Positions 14,103 to 22,065 of a stretch of DNA of 32,446 nucleotides are shown here, one piece after another. Position numbers and translations under genes: made by a program. Every line of letters begins with the position of its first letter. Within the stretch, counting starts at the first letter, position 1. The stretch spans positions 1 through 32,446 of the forward strand of contig NZ_FOGG01000045.1 in the NCBI RefSeq assembly GCF_900111155.1, in the 5' to 3' direction. The notes below the pieces were generated by a model, which was given only the letters and a program-made list of their open reading frames with translations, did no database searches and was not told the DNA's origin. The DNA comes from Pedobacter rhizosphaerae. Lineage in GTDB: Bacteria; Bacteroidota; Bacteroidia; Sphingobacteriales; Sphingobacteriaceae.

Positions 14103-14133
14103 TTGTTTGCCTGTTAATATAAAACTATATTTG
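14103..14133 (+). promoter_or_regulatory. Promoter of FKBP lipoprotein copy 2
   Basis: TTG (14103-14105), 20 bases, TATATTTG (14126-14133): full consensus. The leader is about 35 bases and contains the palindromic GCATGCTTTTTAAGCATG (14135-14151 region). With the terminator at 14017 this shows that the two paralogues are transcribed independently. Confidence 0.65.
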
Positions 14134-14175
14134 GCATGCTTTTTAAGCATGAGATTAGAAATTTTAAAATAAAAA

Positions 14176-15168
14176 ATGAAAAAGGGTATTATTATTTTGT
14201 TCGCAGCAAGTTTAGGCTTAACTGCTTGTAATAGATTTGAAAAGGGCGAAGGCGATATGGTTTACAAGATCTACAAAAGTGAAGGGAAACCAAAAATTCA
14301 GGAGGGTGATTTTGTTAAATTAAACGGAATACAAGTGGTTGAAACCAAATCTAATGGCGATTCGACTCTCGTAAATACATATGATAATGAACGCCCGGCA
14401 TTTTTCCCCATCAGTAAATCGATGTTTAAAGGAGACATGGTTGCCGCCCTTAAGCTTTTAGGTGAAGGGGATAGTGCAGTTTTTAAATTGAACTTAGATT
14501 CAATGGCAAAATATTCTGGTCAGCCAAAACCTACAGGTGCTAAAGATAACTATGCAACTTTTACGGTTAAGATAGAAAAGGTACTGCATAAAGTGGCCAA
14601 CGAGCCTGATTCGACTTTCGAAAAAAAGAAAAGAGATTTCTTTGAAACAGAATATAAAGCTTTAATCGCTAAAAATAAAGCGAACGAATCTGCCAAAATT
14701 TCTAAATATGTTGCAGATAATAACCTTAAAGTAACTACTTCTCCTTCTGGTTTGCAGTATGTTATTGAAACGCCTGGTAATGCTGAAAGAGCAAATTTGA
14801 CTGATACGGTTATCGTGGATTATACTGGTCAGTTTACCAACAAAAAAGCTGATGGTAAACTGAATGTTTTTGATACGTCTAATGCTAAAATTGCAAAAGA
14901 GGCAGGTATTTATTCGCCAATGGCTCAATATGCGCCACGCCCAATGCCTTTAGGTCAATTGGCACAAGGTTTTATTGAAGGTGTTCAAATGATTGGTGTT
15001 GGTGGTAAAATTAAAATGATTTTGCCTTCTAAATTAGGTTATGGTGAAAATGGCGGTGGCCCGATTAATCCTTTTACTCCATTGGTATTTGATGTGGAAT
15101 TGAAAGGAATAAAAAAGGTAAATCCAAATGCGGCACAACCTGCTAATCAGTTACCAGTAACGAAGTAA
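14176..15168 (+). CDS. FKBP-type lipoprotein (copy 2), active site altered
   Basis: The protein has 330 residues, the tandem paralogue of the gene at 13017. It shares the lipoprotein signal (MKKGIIILFAASLGLTAC, Cys18), the N-terminal FKBP-like region and a C-terminal FKBP domain. The C-terminal domain keeps VDYTGQFTNKKADGK, FDTSNAK, LPSKLGYGENGGG and PLVFDVELKGI. The central V-I-x-G-W motif, however, has become LAQGFIEGV, changing both the Val-Ile pair and the Trp that line the proline pocket. It may therefore act as a binding chaperone with weak or no isomerase activity; that is inference. It has its own promoter and terminator. Confidence 0.88.
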   Translation: MKKGIIILFAASLGLTACNRFEKGEGDMVYKIYKSEGKPKIQEGDFVKLNGIQVVETKSNGDSTLVNTYDNERPAFFPISKSMFKGDMVAALKLLGEGDSAVFKLNLDSMAKYSGQPKPTGAKDNYATFTVKIEKVLHKVANEPDSTFEKKKRDFFETEYKALIAKNKANESAKISKYVADNNLKVTTSPSGLQYVIETPGNAERANLTDTVIVDYTGQFTNKKADGKLNVFDTSNAKIAKEAGIYSPMAQYAPRPMPLGQLAQGFIEGVQMIGVGGKIKMILPSKLGYGENGGGPINPFTPLVFDVELKGIKKVNPNAAQPANQLPVTK

Positions 15169-15190
15169 GCCATTAAATAAAATTTAATAT

Positions 15191-15230
15191 AACGCCGATC
15201 GGTAATTAATTTACTGATCGGCGTTTTTTT
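15191..15230 (+). terminator. Terminator after FKBP lipoprotein copy 2
   Basis: A near-perfect 15-bp stem, AACGCCGATC... with ...GATCGGCGTT, is followed by seven T. It lies 22 bases after the stop codon. Confidence 0.93.
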
Positions 15231-15300
15231 GTAGGATAGATTTTACAGAGTAGCCAAATATTTGTTAAATTAGGATAAATAAATCCTTATCATCCCTTAT

Positions 15301-17247
15301 ATGCGCCTCACACTAACAGACTGGCAAAGGTATGTCTTTCTACTTTTGCTCAATTTATTTTTACTGCAATTAAGTCTGCCGGTTTTTGGGAAAAGCCAAA
15401 AGTTAGATACAATATATGTGCGAACACTGATTGATGAGGTTCCTGCTTTAATGAGAAGTGATGAAGCAGAAGCACGAAAAAAGATGGCGATTATTGCCAG
15501 ATTATCCAACCAGTTAAAGTACAAACACGGTCAGGTAGAAAGTGCATTTTTCCGCTCCTGGCTAAAATACAGGCATAGTCCTGTAGACACTTGTATTGCA
15601 TCTATTGATAGCGCTTTGCGCCATATAGCCGATATATCTAAAGATCCGGCTGAGATTAAGTTCTATATTTTAAAAGGACAATGTTATGTGAAGAAAACGC
15701 GGTTTGATTTAGCGGTAAGCAATTTTAATGCGGCCCTGAAAATTGCGGAAATAAAAAAGGATGTTGTTAATAAAAATGGGGTTCTACTGAGTATTGGATG
15801 GGCCTATATGGAAGATGGTAAGCCCAAAGAAGCCATTACCTTTTTCAATGAGATTGTAACGCTTAATCCACAGCTAGATTACCCTAACAGAGCAACCGTA
15901 ATGTGCAATATTGCTTCCTGTTATAATATGTTGGGTAATTATCAATTGGCAGAAGAAAAAGCGGTATTAGGGATTGATGCAGCTAAGAGAACATCCAGTA
16001 TGACAGATTTAGCTAACGGTTTGAACATTCTGGCCAGAAGTTACTATCAAAGGGGGAAATTTTCTGAGGCAATAAATTATTTAAAGGAGGCCAGCCAGGC
16101 CAGAGAAAAAGTAGAAGATCCGGCGATGTTAGCCAGCGATTATTTGGAGCTTGCAGATGTTTATCTGAAAATTAAACAACCTCAGCAGGCTGTTCTCTAT
16201 GCAAAAAGAGCAGAAAGCATTGCTTCCAAAAATAAAATAGAGCTTAAATTACAGGGCGCTTATGAAACGCTAGCCAGTAGTTACCAAAGTGCTGGCGATT
16301 ATAAAAATGCTGCCTTATATTTTAATAGGCTGATTTCGCTTAAGGATAGTATTAGCTCCGGAAATTATAGCAAGGCACTGGCAGAACTGCAAGTTAAATA
16401 TGACTCTGAAAAAAAGGCCTCAGAGAATCTTAAATTAAAGAAAGAAAACCTGGAGAGCAAGCTGGATATCAGTAATAAACAAAAATGGCTGGTTGTTTTG
16501 GTATCTGGGTTATTGCTGGTTATTGCCTCAGGAATTTATATTTATTACCTCATTCAAAACAGATATAGAGCAAAAAGGGCAGAAGAACAGGTTTTGGAGC
16601 AGAAGCAAAAGGCTGTTGCCATTCTGGAAACAGAAGAGAATGAGCGAAGAAGAATTGCAGGCGACTTACATGATGGGGTGTGCCAGACCCTAGCAGCCAT
16701 ATCACTTCAATTAAAGAAGGCAATAAAGAATGGAGCTGATTTTGAAAAGGTAGATTTCCTGATCGATCGGGCAGGGGAAGAGGTGCGTGCGATATCTCAC
16801 CAGATGACTCCAGAACTATTGCGGCAGGTTGGTTTAGTGAAAGCGATTAAATACAGCGTTGACCAGCTAAATGATGCGGAAAGTGGCGTTCATTTTTCTT
16901 TGTATTATCATGTAGAATTTGAAAACATTAATGATGTAATGGGGGTTGTAGTGTATAGATCATTCCAAGAGCTAATCAATAATGTATTGAAGCATGCCAA
17001 AGCCCGTAATGTCAGCATTCAATTAATTATTAACGAAGAAGAAGTGCTGTTGATGGTGGAGGATGATGGACAAGGTTTTGATAAAAATAATGGAAAGTAT
17101 GGCCTGGGATTAAACAATCTGGAAAGCCGAATAAAAATTTTTGATGGACATTTAACGTTGGATACCACGCTAAACAGAGGAACAACGGCCATTTTGAAAT
17201 TTACATCCCTTAGATTTATAACAGAATCCAAATACACTGACGCTTAA
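15301..17247 (+). CDS. TPR-sensor histidine kinase (HisKA_3 / NarL-type)
   Basis: The protein has 648 residues. An N-terminal signal sequence (about 1-31) leads into a periplasmic domain of six or more TPR helix pairs (about 95-360). A coiled coil, one membrane segment (about 393-418, WLVVLVSGLLLVIASGIYIYY) and a cytoplasmic kinase core follow. The dimerisation motif ENERRRIAGDLHDGVCQTL carries phospho-acceptor His457. HATPase_c motifs are FQELINNVLKHAKARN (N box), VEDDGQGFD (G1) and GLGLNNLESRIKIFDG (G2). It should autophosphorylate and pass phosphate to the regulator encoded 4 bases downstream. The TPR sensor suggests detection of a protein or peptide in the envelope; the signal is not visible. 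The residue before the conserved Gln is Cys rather than the usual Gly. Confidence 0.92.
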   Translation: MRLTLTDWQRYVFLLLLNLFLLQLSLPVFGKSQKLDTIYVRTLIDEVPALMRSDEAEARKKMAIIARLSNQLKYKHGQVESAFFRSWLKYRHSPVDTCIASIDSALRHIADISKDPAEIKFYILKGQCYVKKTRFDLAVSNFNAALKIAEIKKDVVNKNGVLLSIGWAYMEDGKPKEAITFFNEIVTLNPQLDYPNRATVMCNIASCYNMLGNYQLAEEKAVLGIDAAKRTSSMTDLANGLNILARSYYQRGKFSEAINYLKEASQAREKVEDPAMLASDYLELADVYLKIKQPQQAVLYAKRAESIASKNKIELKLQGAYETLASSYQSAGDYKNAALYFNRLISLKDSISSGNYSKALAELQVKYDSEKKASENLKLKKENLESKLDISNKQKWLVVLVSGLLLVIASGIYIYYLIQNRYRAKRAEEQVLEQKQKAVAILETEENERRRIAGDLHDGVCQTLAAISLQLKKAIKNGADFEKVDFLIDRAGEEVRAISHQMTPELLRQVGLVKAIKYSVDQLNDAESGVHFSLYYHVEFENINDVMGVVVYRSFQELINNVLKHAKARNVSIQLIINEEEVLLMVEDDGQGFDKNNGKYGLGLNNLESRIKIFDGHLTLDTTLNRGTTAILKFTSLRFITESKYTDA

Positions 17248-17251
17248 GGTT

Positions 17252-17881
17252 ATGGAGAAAGTAAAAGTTTTTTTAGTTGATGACCATGACATCTTAATGG
17301 ATGGAATTGAAGCCATATTACGGGACTCCAAGAAAATTACCGTGGTTGGTAAGGCCAATTCTGTAGAAATGGCAGAACATTATATTAAAGTTAAAATACC
17401 TGATCTGGTTATTACCGATATAAGCCTGGGCGTTAAATCTGGAATTGATTTAACAAAGCATATCAAAAAAAATCATCCAGCCATAAAAGTAATCGCACTT
17501 TCTATGCATAATGATTTCTTTAACATGTCGGCCATGATGAAAGCAGGCGCTTCCGGATACTTATTGAAAAATGTTAAGAACGGCGAGCTTAACAAGGCTA
17601 TTGAACAAGTTATGCAAGGAGGCACCTATATTCAGCAATCCATATCAGATAAAAATGGTTTTCATCGTGAAACTGTTAACGAAAAGGTTAATAGTCTGTC
17701 ACCTAGAGAAATTGAAATTATCAGGTTAATAGCTAAGGAATTTACCTCTGCGGATATCGGAAAGATGTTATTTATTTCTGAACATACCGTAGAAACCCAT
17801 CGCAAGAACATCTGGCGAAAAACCGGAGTTAAATCGATTATCGGTTTGCTCAACTTCGCACACGAAAACTATCTTTTATAA
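17252..17881 (+). CDS. LuxR/NarL-family response regulator
   Basis: The protein has 209 residues: a receiver domain (1-120) plus a C-terminal LuxR helix-turn-helix (about 145-205). Receiver residues: acidic pair Asp10-Asp11 in FLVDDHD, phospho-acceptor Asp56 in DLVITDISLG, Ser84 in IALSMHND, Lys106 in GYLLKNV. The DNA-binding domain shows NSLSPREIEIIRLIAKEFTS and ISEHTVETHRKNIWRKTGVKS. It starts 4 bases after the histidine kinase stop, so the two form a co-transcribed two-component system. Target genes are unknown. The nearest downstream genes are convergent. Confidence 0.95.
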   Translation: MEKVKVFLVDDHDILMDGIEAILRDSKKITVVGKANSVEMAEHYIKVKIPDLVITDISLGVKSGIDLTKHIKKNHPAIKVIALSMHNDFFNMSAMMKAGASGYLLKNVKNGELNKAIEQVMQGGTYIQQSISDKNGFHRETVNEKVNSLSPREIEIIRLIAKEFTSADIGKMLFISEHTVETHRKNIWRKTGVKSIIGLLNFAHENYLL

Positions 17882-17885
17882 ATTT

Positions 17886-18001
17886 AAAAAGAGGCTGCAT
17901 TATAAAGATCCATTTACATCCGAAGTTTGCAATTATAGCGTTTCGACAGGCTCAACGTGATAGCGTTGGATGCAATTTAATTTATGAAACAACCTCTTTT
18001 T
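17886..18001. repeat. Long inverted-repeat element, GAGGCTG family (member 1)
   Basis: Imperfect 21-base arms (AAAAAGAGGCTGCATTATAAA at 17886-17906; inverted AAAAAGAGGTTGTTTCATAAA at 17981-18001) enclose further paired segments (ACATCC/GGATGc) and a diverged TTCGACAGGCTCAACGTGATA motif. Both ends have T-runs in the outward direction, so it could serve as a bidirectional terminator between two convergent transcription units. A relative with similar ends and different interior lies at 28308-28485. Confidence 0.7.
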
Positions 18002-18007
18002 GTAATA

Positions 18008-18430
18008 TTAGGCTTGTGGGGCTAAATATTGTGCATAACAATATCCCTCTTCGCCATCATTTGTTCTAACCAACCACCACAAATCGGTACTTCTGTTTAC
18101 TAACGTGATGATTTCTCCGTGAGCGGCCTTGCCTACAATTGGTTGATCCGTTCCGGGGCCTTTTCTAATATTGAGGTTGCTACTTTGCGTAATTACCTTG
18201 GCTTTAGTTACTGCTGCATTGATAGAAACATTTACATTCAACACCAAATCGCCAGAGACAAAATTGGGGTCTGTCTGGTTATAAACCTCCCATAAATGAT
18301 CTTTTGTTGCCCCATCGTTGGCTGTACCATCTATGTACAATATTCCATCTTGCTCTCTTACAGCCAGGTTGGTAATGCCAGCAGCAATTGCTGCATCTGT
18401 TAATCCCTTATATTTATCTTGAAGTGCCAT
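18008..18430 (-). CDS. BON-like plus SH3b domain protein, no signal peptide
   Basis: The protein has 140 residues from the ATG at 18430 (MALQDKYKGLTDAAIAAGI); the frame extends to a TTG at 18436 that would add only two residues. Residues 1-70 resemble a BON domain (LAVREQDGILYIDGTANDGATKDHLWEVYNQ...LVLNVNV). Residues 78-138 form a bacterial SH3 domain (SSNLNIRKGPGTDQPIVGKAAHGEIITLVNRS...WWLVRTNDGEEGYCYAQYL). No signal peptide or membrane segment is seen. The architecture parallels E. coli KbpA/YgaU, a cytoplasmic potassium-binding protein with BON plus LysM, but with SH3b in place of LysM. It starts only 6 bases after the BON lipoprotein stop and is surely co-transcribed with it. Confidence 0.82.
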   Translation of the reverse strand: MALQDKYKGLTDAAIAAGITNLAVREQDGILYIDGTANDGATKDHLWEVYNQTDPNFVSGDLVLNVNVSINAAVTKAKVITQSSNLNIRKGPGTDQPIVGKAAHGEIITLVNRSTDLWWLVRTNDGEEGYCYAQYLAPQA

Positions 18431-18436
18431 ATCCAA

Positions 18437-18901
18437 CTATTTAACCGTTAATTTATTTTCTATCTTCTTCGGGTTTAACGTGCTCAAAAGCTGCATAAGC
18501 TTAATAAGAGTTGTTTTTTCAACGGTTCCCGTTAGGGTAACTACGCCATCCTTAACATCAGCTTTAACAGATGGAAAGTCCTTTACCGCATCGGCAACAT
18601 TTTTAATTAATGTCGTGTCAGCCGCAATAACTATTGGCTTTTCTACAGTAACAACGGTTAGCTGGTTCAGTACAGATTTGACACCTTTTTCCGCTGTAGC
18701 GATTTTTTCAGCATTAGCTTTCGCTGTTTCATCTAAAACATGTCCGGTTAGGGTTACCTGACCCTTTTCTACGGAAACAACAATCCCTGCAGGTTCTTTT
18801 GCCTGAATGGCGGCCTGAATAGCAGCATCTTTAGGTTTACAGCTCGCCAAAAACAGCGTACCTGCAATCACTAAAGGCATTAAAAATTTACTTTTTTTCA
18901 T
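18437..18901 (-). CDS. Lipoprotein with two BON domains
   Basis: The protein has 154 residues from the ATG at 18901 (MKKSKFLMPLVIAGTLFLASC, lipobox LASC, Cys21). An upstream ATG at 18931 would add ten residues before the signal peptide and is less likely. Two BON domains follow: about 35-95 (GIVVSVEKGQVTLTGHVLDE...GVKSVLNQLTV) and about 105-154 (VKDFPSVKADVKDGVVTLTGTVEKT...NKLTVK). BON domains bind phospholipids or anchor proteins at membranes, and OsmY-type members respond to osmotic stress. The gene leads a two-gene operon with the BON-SH3b protein, suggesting a joint envelope or osmotic-stress role (inference). Confidence 0.85.
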   Translation of the reverse strand: MKKSKFLMPLVIAGTLFLASCKPKDAAIQAAIQAKEPAGIVVSVEKGQVTLTGHVLDETAKANAEKIATAEKGVKSVLNQLTVVTVEKPIVIAADTTLIKNVADAVKDFPSVKADVKDGVVTLTGTVEKTTLIKLMQLLSTLNPKKIENKLTVK

Positions 18902-19037
18902 CCTTTTATGTATTTGTTTAATAATAGGCATACAAGGAAACCAGCTTTTTTAGAGGGGACGTGCCAGTTTCGCAATTAAACAAGGATGATATGTTAAACT
19001 AATATAGGAAAAGAGTTGAACTAATGAAATATTTATG

Positions 19038-19395
19038 TAGTATTGAGTACCAAGTACCAAGTATCGAGAAGCAAGTATCGAGAAAGATGTAACCACCTAA
19101 GACACCTTAGACATCTAAGTAGTTTATTACGATTTAAGTATCAAGAGAAGGCGGCTGAAAGATATATGCCTTGTCTAAGTACTAACGACTAAATACTCTG
19201 TACTGTATCGAGTATCAAGTATCGAGATAGGCTCTTGAAAGATCTCCACCCTGTCTAACTACTAACGACTTTATACTGTGTACTGTATTGAGAATCAAGT
19301 ATCAAGTATCAAGTATCAAGTAAAAAGTATCGAGTGTAAAGATAGGCGATTGAAAGATCTGCACCTTGTCTAATTACTAACGACTAAATACTAAA
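19038..19395. repeat. Degenerate 7-bp-period satellite with three larger sub-units
   Basis: Long runs of AGTATCG/AGTATCA/AGTACCA heptamers keep a strict 7-base phase; the stretch from about 19285 has nine in a row. They are punctuated by three copies of a unique block (GAAAGATCTnCACCnTGTCTAA followed by TACTAACGACT) starting at 19157, 19237 and 19352. The spacing is 80 and 115 bases, the difference being five extra heptamers. It fills most of the 506-base gap between the BON operon and the CYTH gene. The rest of that gap (18902-19037) shows nothing I can name. Confidence 0.85.
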
Positions 19396-19407
19396 TACCA
19401 CATTGCA

Positions 19408-19890
19408 TCATTCCGATTCCCAGTTCCATGTATTAAAAGGAGCAAGTGTTAAATTGGAGTTATAGTACCTTTGATCATGCGTTACCTCTTTATCTATCCA
19501 TTCCGGGATTTCAAAGCTTTCTTCTTCGCTGATTAACTCTATTTCGGCAACAACCAACCCTTCGTTATGCCCTAAAAATACATCAACTTCCCAAAGCTTA
19601 TTGCTGTGCTCAATTTCATAGCGAATTTTAGATAGCTCTGTGCTTGAAAAATCATTGAGCAGTGCTGTAGCTTCCTCATGTGGAATCTCATATTCAAATT
19701 CTGTTCGGGTTGCCCCCACATTCTTACCTTTTATGGTTAAATAACCTTTGGTAGAGGTGGTTCTAACGCGGATGGTTTTCTCCGGATCGGTTAACAGGTA
19801 GCCTTGCCTAAAGTTTTGACCAGCAGGCTTAACCATGGCAGACCACCTTTGATGATCTACCAGGAACTTTCTTTCAATTTCTTTAGCCAC
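19408..19890 (-). CDS. CYTH-domain (inorganic triphosphatase/class IV cyclase-like) protein
   Basis: This soluble protein has 160 residues. The N-terminal signature ExExK is present as Glu4-Ile-Glu6-Arg-Lys8 in EIERKFLV. Strands of the triphosphate tunnel carry charged residues: FRQGYLL, TIRVRTTSTKGYLTIKGK, RTEFEYEIPHEEA, LSKIRYEIEH, LWEVDVFLGHNEGLVVAEIEL. Single-domain bacterial CYTH proteins of this size usually hydrolyse inorganic triphosphate or thiamine triphosphate. The start must be the GTG at 19890, because it precedes the signature by three codons. That GTG overlaps the TAG stop of the hexosaminidase gene by one base (TAGTG), implying translational coupling. A metabolic link between the two is not evident. 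Confidence 0.9.
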   Translation of the reverse strand: MAKEIERKFLVDHQRWSAMVKPAGQNFRQGYLLTDPEKTIRVRTTSTKGYLTIKGKNVGATRTEFEYEIPHEEATALLNDFSSTELSKIRYEIEHSNKLWEVDVFLGHNEGLVVAEIELISEEESFEIPEWIDKEVTHDQRYYNSNLTLAPFNTWNWESE

Positions 19891-21839
19891 TATTTTGTTC
19901 TTTTCTGAAGGTCTGAAACCGGAATACTAATTAATCGGCCAACAGGCTTTTTGCCTTTATAAGTGATAATGCGCATCATGCTGGCATCTTTAGGAACCTG
20001 CAGGGCTGAGGTATATTTAGGATAAAAACGGTCGGGGGAAGAGTTGTCAAAGCTGTAGTAAATCTCTAAGCCATCTATCTCTGGCGTTAGTTCAACCAGC
20101 AGTTGTTTGTCTGCACTTCTTCTCACACTGATAATGGGATCGTAAATGGCAGGCGAATATTTTGTTTCAGCTAAATCTAAACGTTTAAAGTGTTGTTGGG
20201 TACGGTCAACAAAGTTGGTCCAGTTTTTCTTTTCAGCAGGGCTCCAGATGGATTCAGAGATGGCAAATGCCCGTGGCCAGGTCATGTATTCAGCCTGGCG
20301 AATATTATATATCTGCTCTGTCCATAAGTTAGCCTGGCCTCCAATTACATATTGTGGATTAACGCTGGCCGGAACCGGATTAAATTGATAAGCTTTATTT
20401 AAACGTAACGAGGCATACACCCGTGGCTCGGTACTTACATCTGCCTGCATATAATCTAAATAGGCGAATTCTGTTGGACTCATCACTACATTATGCTTTT
20501 CGTTGGCGGCCTGAATACCATATTTCATACCTCTCCAGCTCATTACAGCAGCTGTAGGAGAAACGCCTCCCTCCAGAATCTCATCCCAGCCCATGAATTT
20601 TTTGCCTTTGGAAACAACAATTTGTTCTACTCTTTTTTCAAAATATGCCTGTACCTGTGGGATTGTTTTTAGTCCTTCACGCTGCATAAGCTGTTTAACC
20701 TGATCGTTTTTCTCCCAGAAGTTATGAGGTGCTTCATCGCCACCCATGTGGATATATTCGAAAGGGAACAGCTGTGCTACCTGTGTTAAAACGGTATCTA
20801 AAAAAGAATATACTTTTTCATTTGCCGGACAAAGCGTATTATCAACAAGTGCCAAAGGAGGAGCTCCACGGCTCCAATCCATAATTTTTTCTCCAGATCG
20901 TACCTTGTAGTTTACCGCATCAGGTGTGCAGGAAAGCTCCGGGTAAGATGCGATAACTGCTAAACTATGACCCGGTACATCAATCTCCGGAAGGATATTA
21001 ACAAAACGTTCCTGGGCATATTGTACCAGTTCTTTAATATCTTCTTGTGTATAAAAACCACCATACGTGCGTGGCTCATCCGCTGTAGGTGGCGTGAAAT
21101 CGCCAAAGGTGCCTACTTTTTTAACGCTCCAGGCACCTACTTCAGTTAGCTTTGGTAAACCTTTGATTTCGATTCTCCAGCCTTCATCATCTGTGAGGTG
21201 TAAGTGTAAAAGATTGAATTTATAGCGCACCATGGCATCTATATATTGCTTTACTTCCTGTTTGGTGAAGAAGTGACGGGCAACATCAAACATTAATCCT
21301 CTCCAGCCTAATTTGGGATAATCGGTTACATCTACACAAGGTGCTTTCCATTTAATGTTATTCACTAATTCTTTGCTTTCTATTTCGGCAGGGAAAAGTT
21401 GAATTAACGACTGAACACCATAAAATATACCTGCCGGTTTGTTAGCGGTTATGACTACTTGAGTAGGGTTAACATGGAGTTTGTAGCCTTCTGTACCCAA
21501 TTGTGTGTCTTCCTGGCTATTTAAAATCAATTTGATGGTAGGATGATTTGCAGTGGTAACAGTACTTACAAATTTTCCGGTTGCGGTAGTAATCCTTTCT
21601 GATAAAAAAGCGATGGATTGTTTTAAGCCTTCATTCTTTGGTGCCAGAATACTTACATTTTCAGGTAAAGTAAAAGAACCTGTTTTTTTGAGTATTGAAA
21701 CCGGTTCGGGAATGATGGCTACAGGCGTTTGCACCAGGTCAGTTTCGGTATCACCAATTTCTGGTTCAGCTACTATGGTTTGTGCATTTGAAAATATAGC
21801 GAGAAAGTAGAAGGGAATAATCAGGAATAATTTTTTCAT
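19890..21839 (-). CDS. Beta-N-acetylhexosaminidase, glycoside hydrolase family 20
   Basis: This is a secreted or periplasmic exo-enzyme of 649 residues that removes terminal GlcNAc/GalNAc from chitin oligomers, glycans or peptidoglycan fragments. It has a signal peptide (MKKLFLIIPFYFLAIFSNAQ), then the GH20b N-terminal domain (about 40-165). The TIM-barrel catalytic domain follows (about 170-520): GWRGLMFDVARHFF, LHLHLTDDEGWRIEI, EIDVPGHS, and the catalytic pair Asp368-Glu369 in HMGGDEAPHNFW. Substrate-assisted catalysis is expected. A C-terminal chitobiase-type beta domain (about 565-645, IYYSFDNSSPDRFYPKYTS) follows. It is upstream of, and coupled to, the CYTH gene. No SusC/SusD pair is nearby, so this is not a full polysaccharide utilisation locus. 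Confidence 0.95.
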   Translation of the reverse strand: MKKLFLIIPFYFLAIFSNAQTIVAEPEIGDTETDLVQTPVAIIPEPVSILKKTGSFTLPENVSILAPKNEGLKQSIAFLSERITTATGKFVSTVTTANHPTIKLILNSQEDTQLGTEGYKLHVNPTQVVITANKPAGIFYGVQSLIQLFPAEIESKELVNNIKWKAPCVDVTDYPKLGWRGLMFDVARHFFTKQEVKQYIDAMVRYKFNLLHLHLTDDEGWRIEIKGLPKLTEVGAWSVKKVGTFGDFTPPTADEPRTYGGFYTQEDIKELVQYAQERFVNILPEIDVPGHSLAVIASYPELSCTPDAVNYKVRSGEKIMDWSRGAPPLALVDNTLCPANEKVYSFLDTVLTQVAQLFPFEYIHMGGDEAPHNFWEKNDQVKQLMQREGLKTIPQVQAYFEKRVEQIVVSKGKKFMGWDEILEGGVSPTAAVMSWRGMKYGIQAANEKHNVVMSPTEFAYLDYMQADVSTEPRVYASLRLNKAYQFNPVPASVNPQYVIGGQANLWTEQIYNIRQAEYMTWPRAFAISESIWSPAEKKNWTNFVDRTQQHFKRLDLAETKYSPAIYDPIISVRRSADKQLLVELTPEIDGLEIYYSFDNSSPDRFYPKYTSALQVPKDASMMRIITYKGKKPVGRLISIPVSDLQKRTK

Positions 21840-21980
21840 TAAATGATTAATTACGGATGAACCGAATGAGAATTAATCCGCAATTTATTAAAAAAACGTT
21901 TTAACATCAAATAAGTTGAAGATGGATTTGTCGTTGAGATTGTTTCAGCCTCGCTTTAAAAAAAACTTCTTGCCTATCCC

Positions 21981-22003
21981 TTGGTCCGTGGCTCAGGGAC
22001 CAA
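21981..22003. repeat. Short hairpin in the GH20-ALDH gap
   Basis: TTGGTCC (21981-21987) and GGACCAA (21997-22003) form a perfect 7-bp stem around a 9-base loop. There is no T-run on either strand. It lies in the 226-base gap between the aldehyde dehydrogenase stop and the hexosaminidase start, in which I see no clear terminator. Confidence 0.45.
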
Positions 22004-22065
22004 TTATCTAAATCCTTCATTGTCGTATCTCTCTATAATCTTTCACAATCATAAGCATACAATAC

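Noticed and set aside
19038..19395. CRISPR array or origin-type iterons
   Set aside because: The 7-base units run continuously without spacers, and no replication initiator gene lies nearby.
19890..21839. Polysaccharide utilisation locus around the GH20 enzyme
   Set aside because: No SusC/SusD pair, regulator or further glycoside hydrolase is adjacent.
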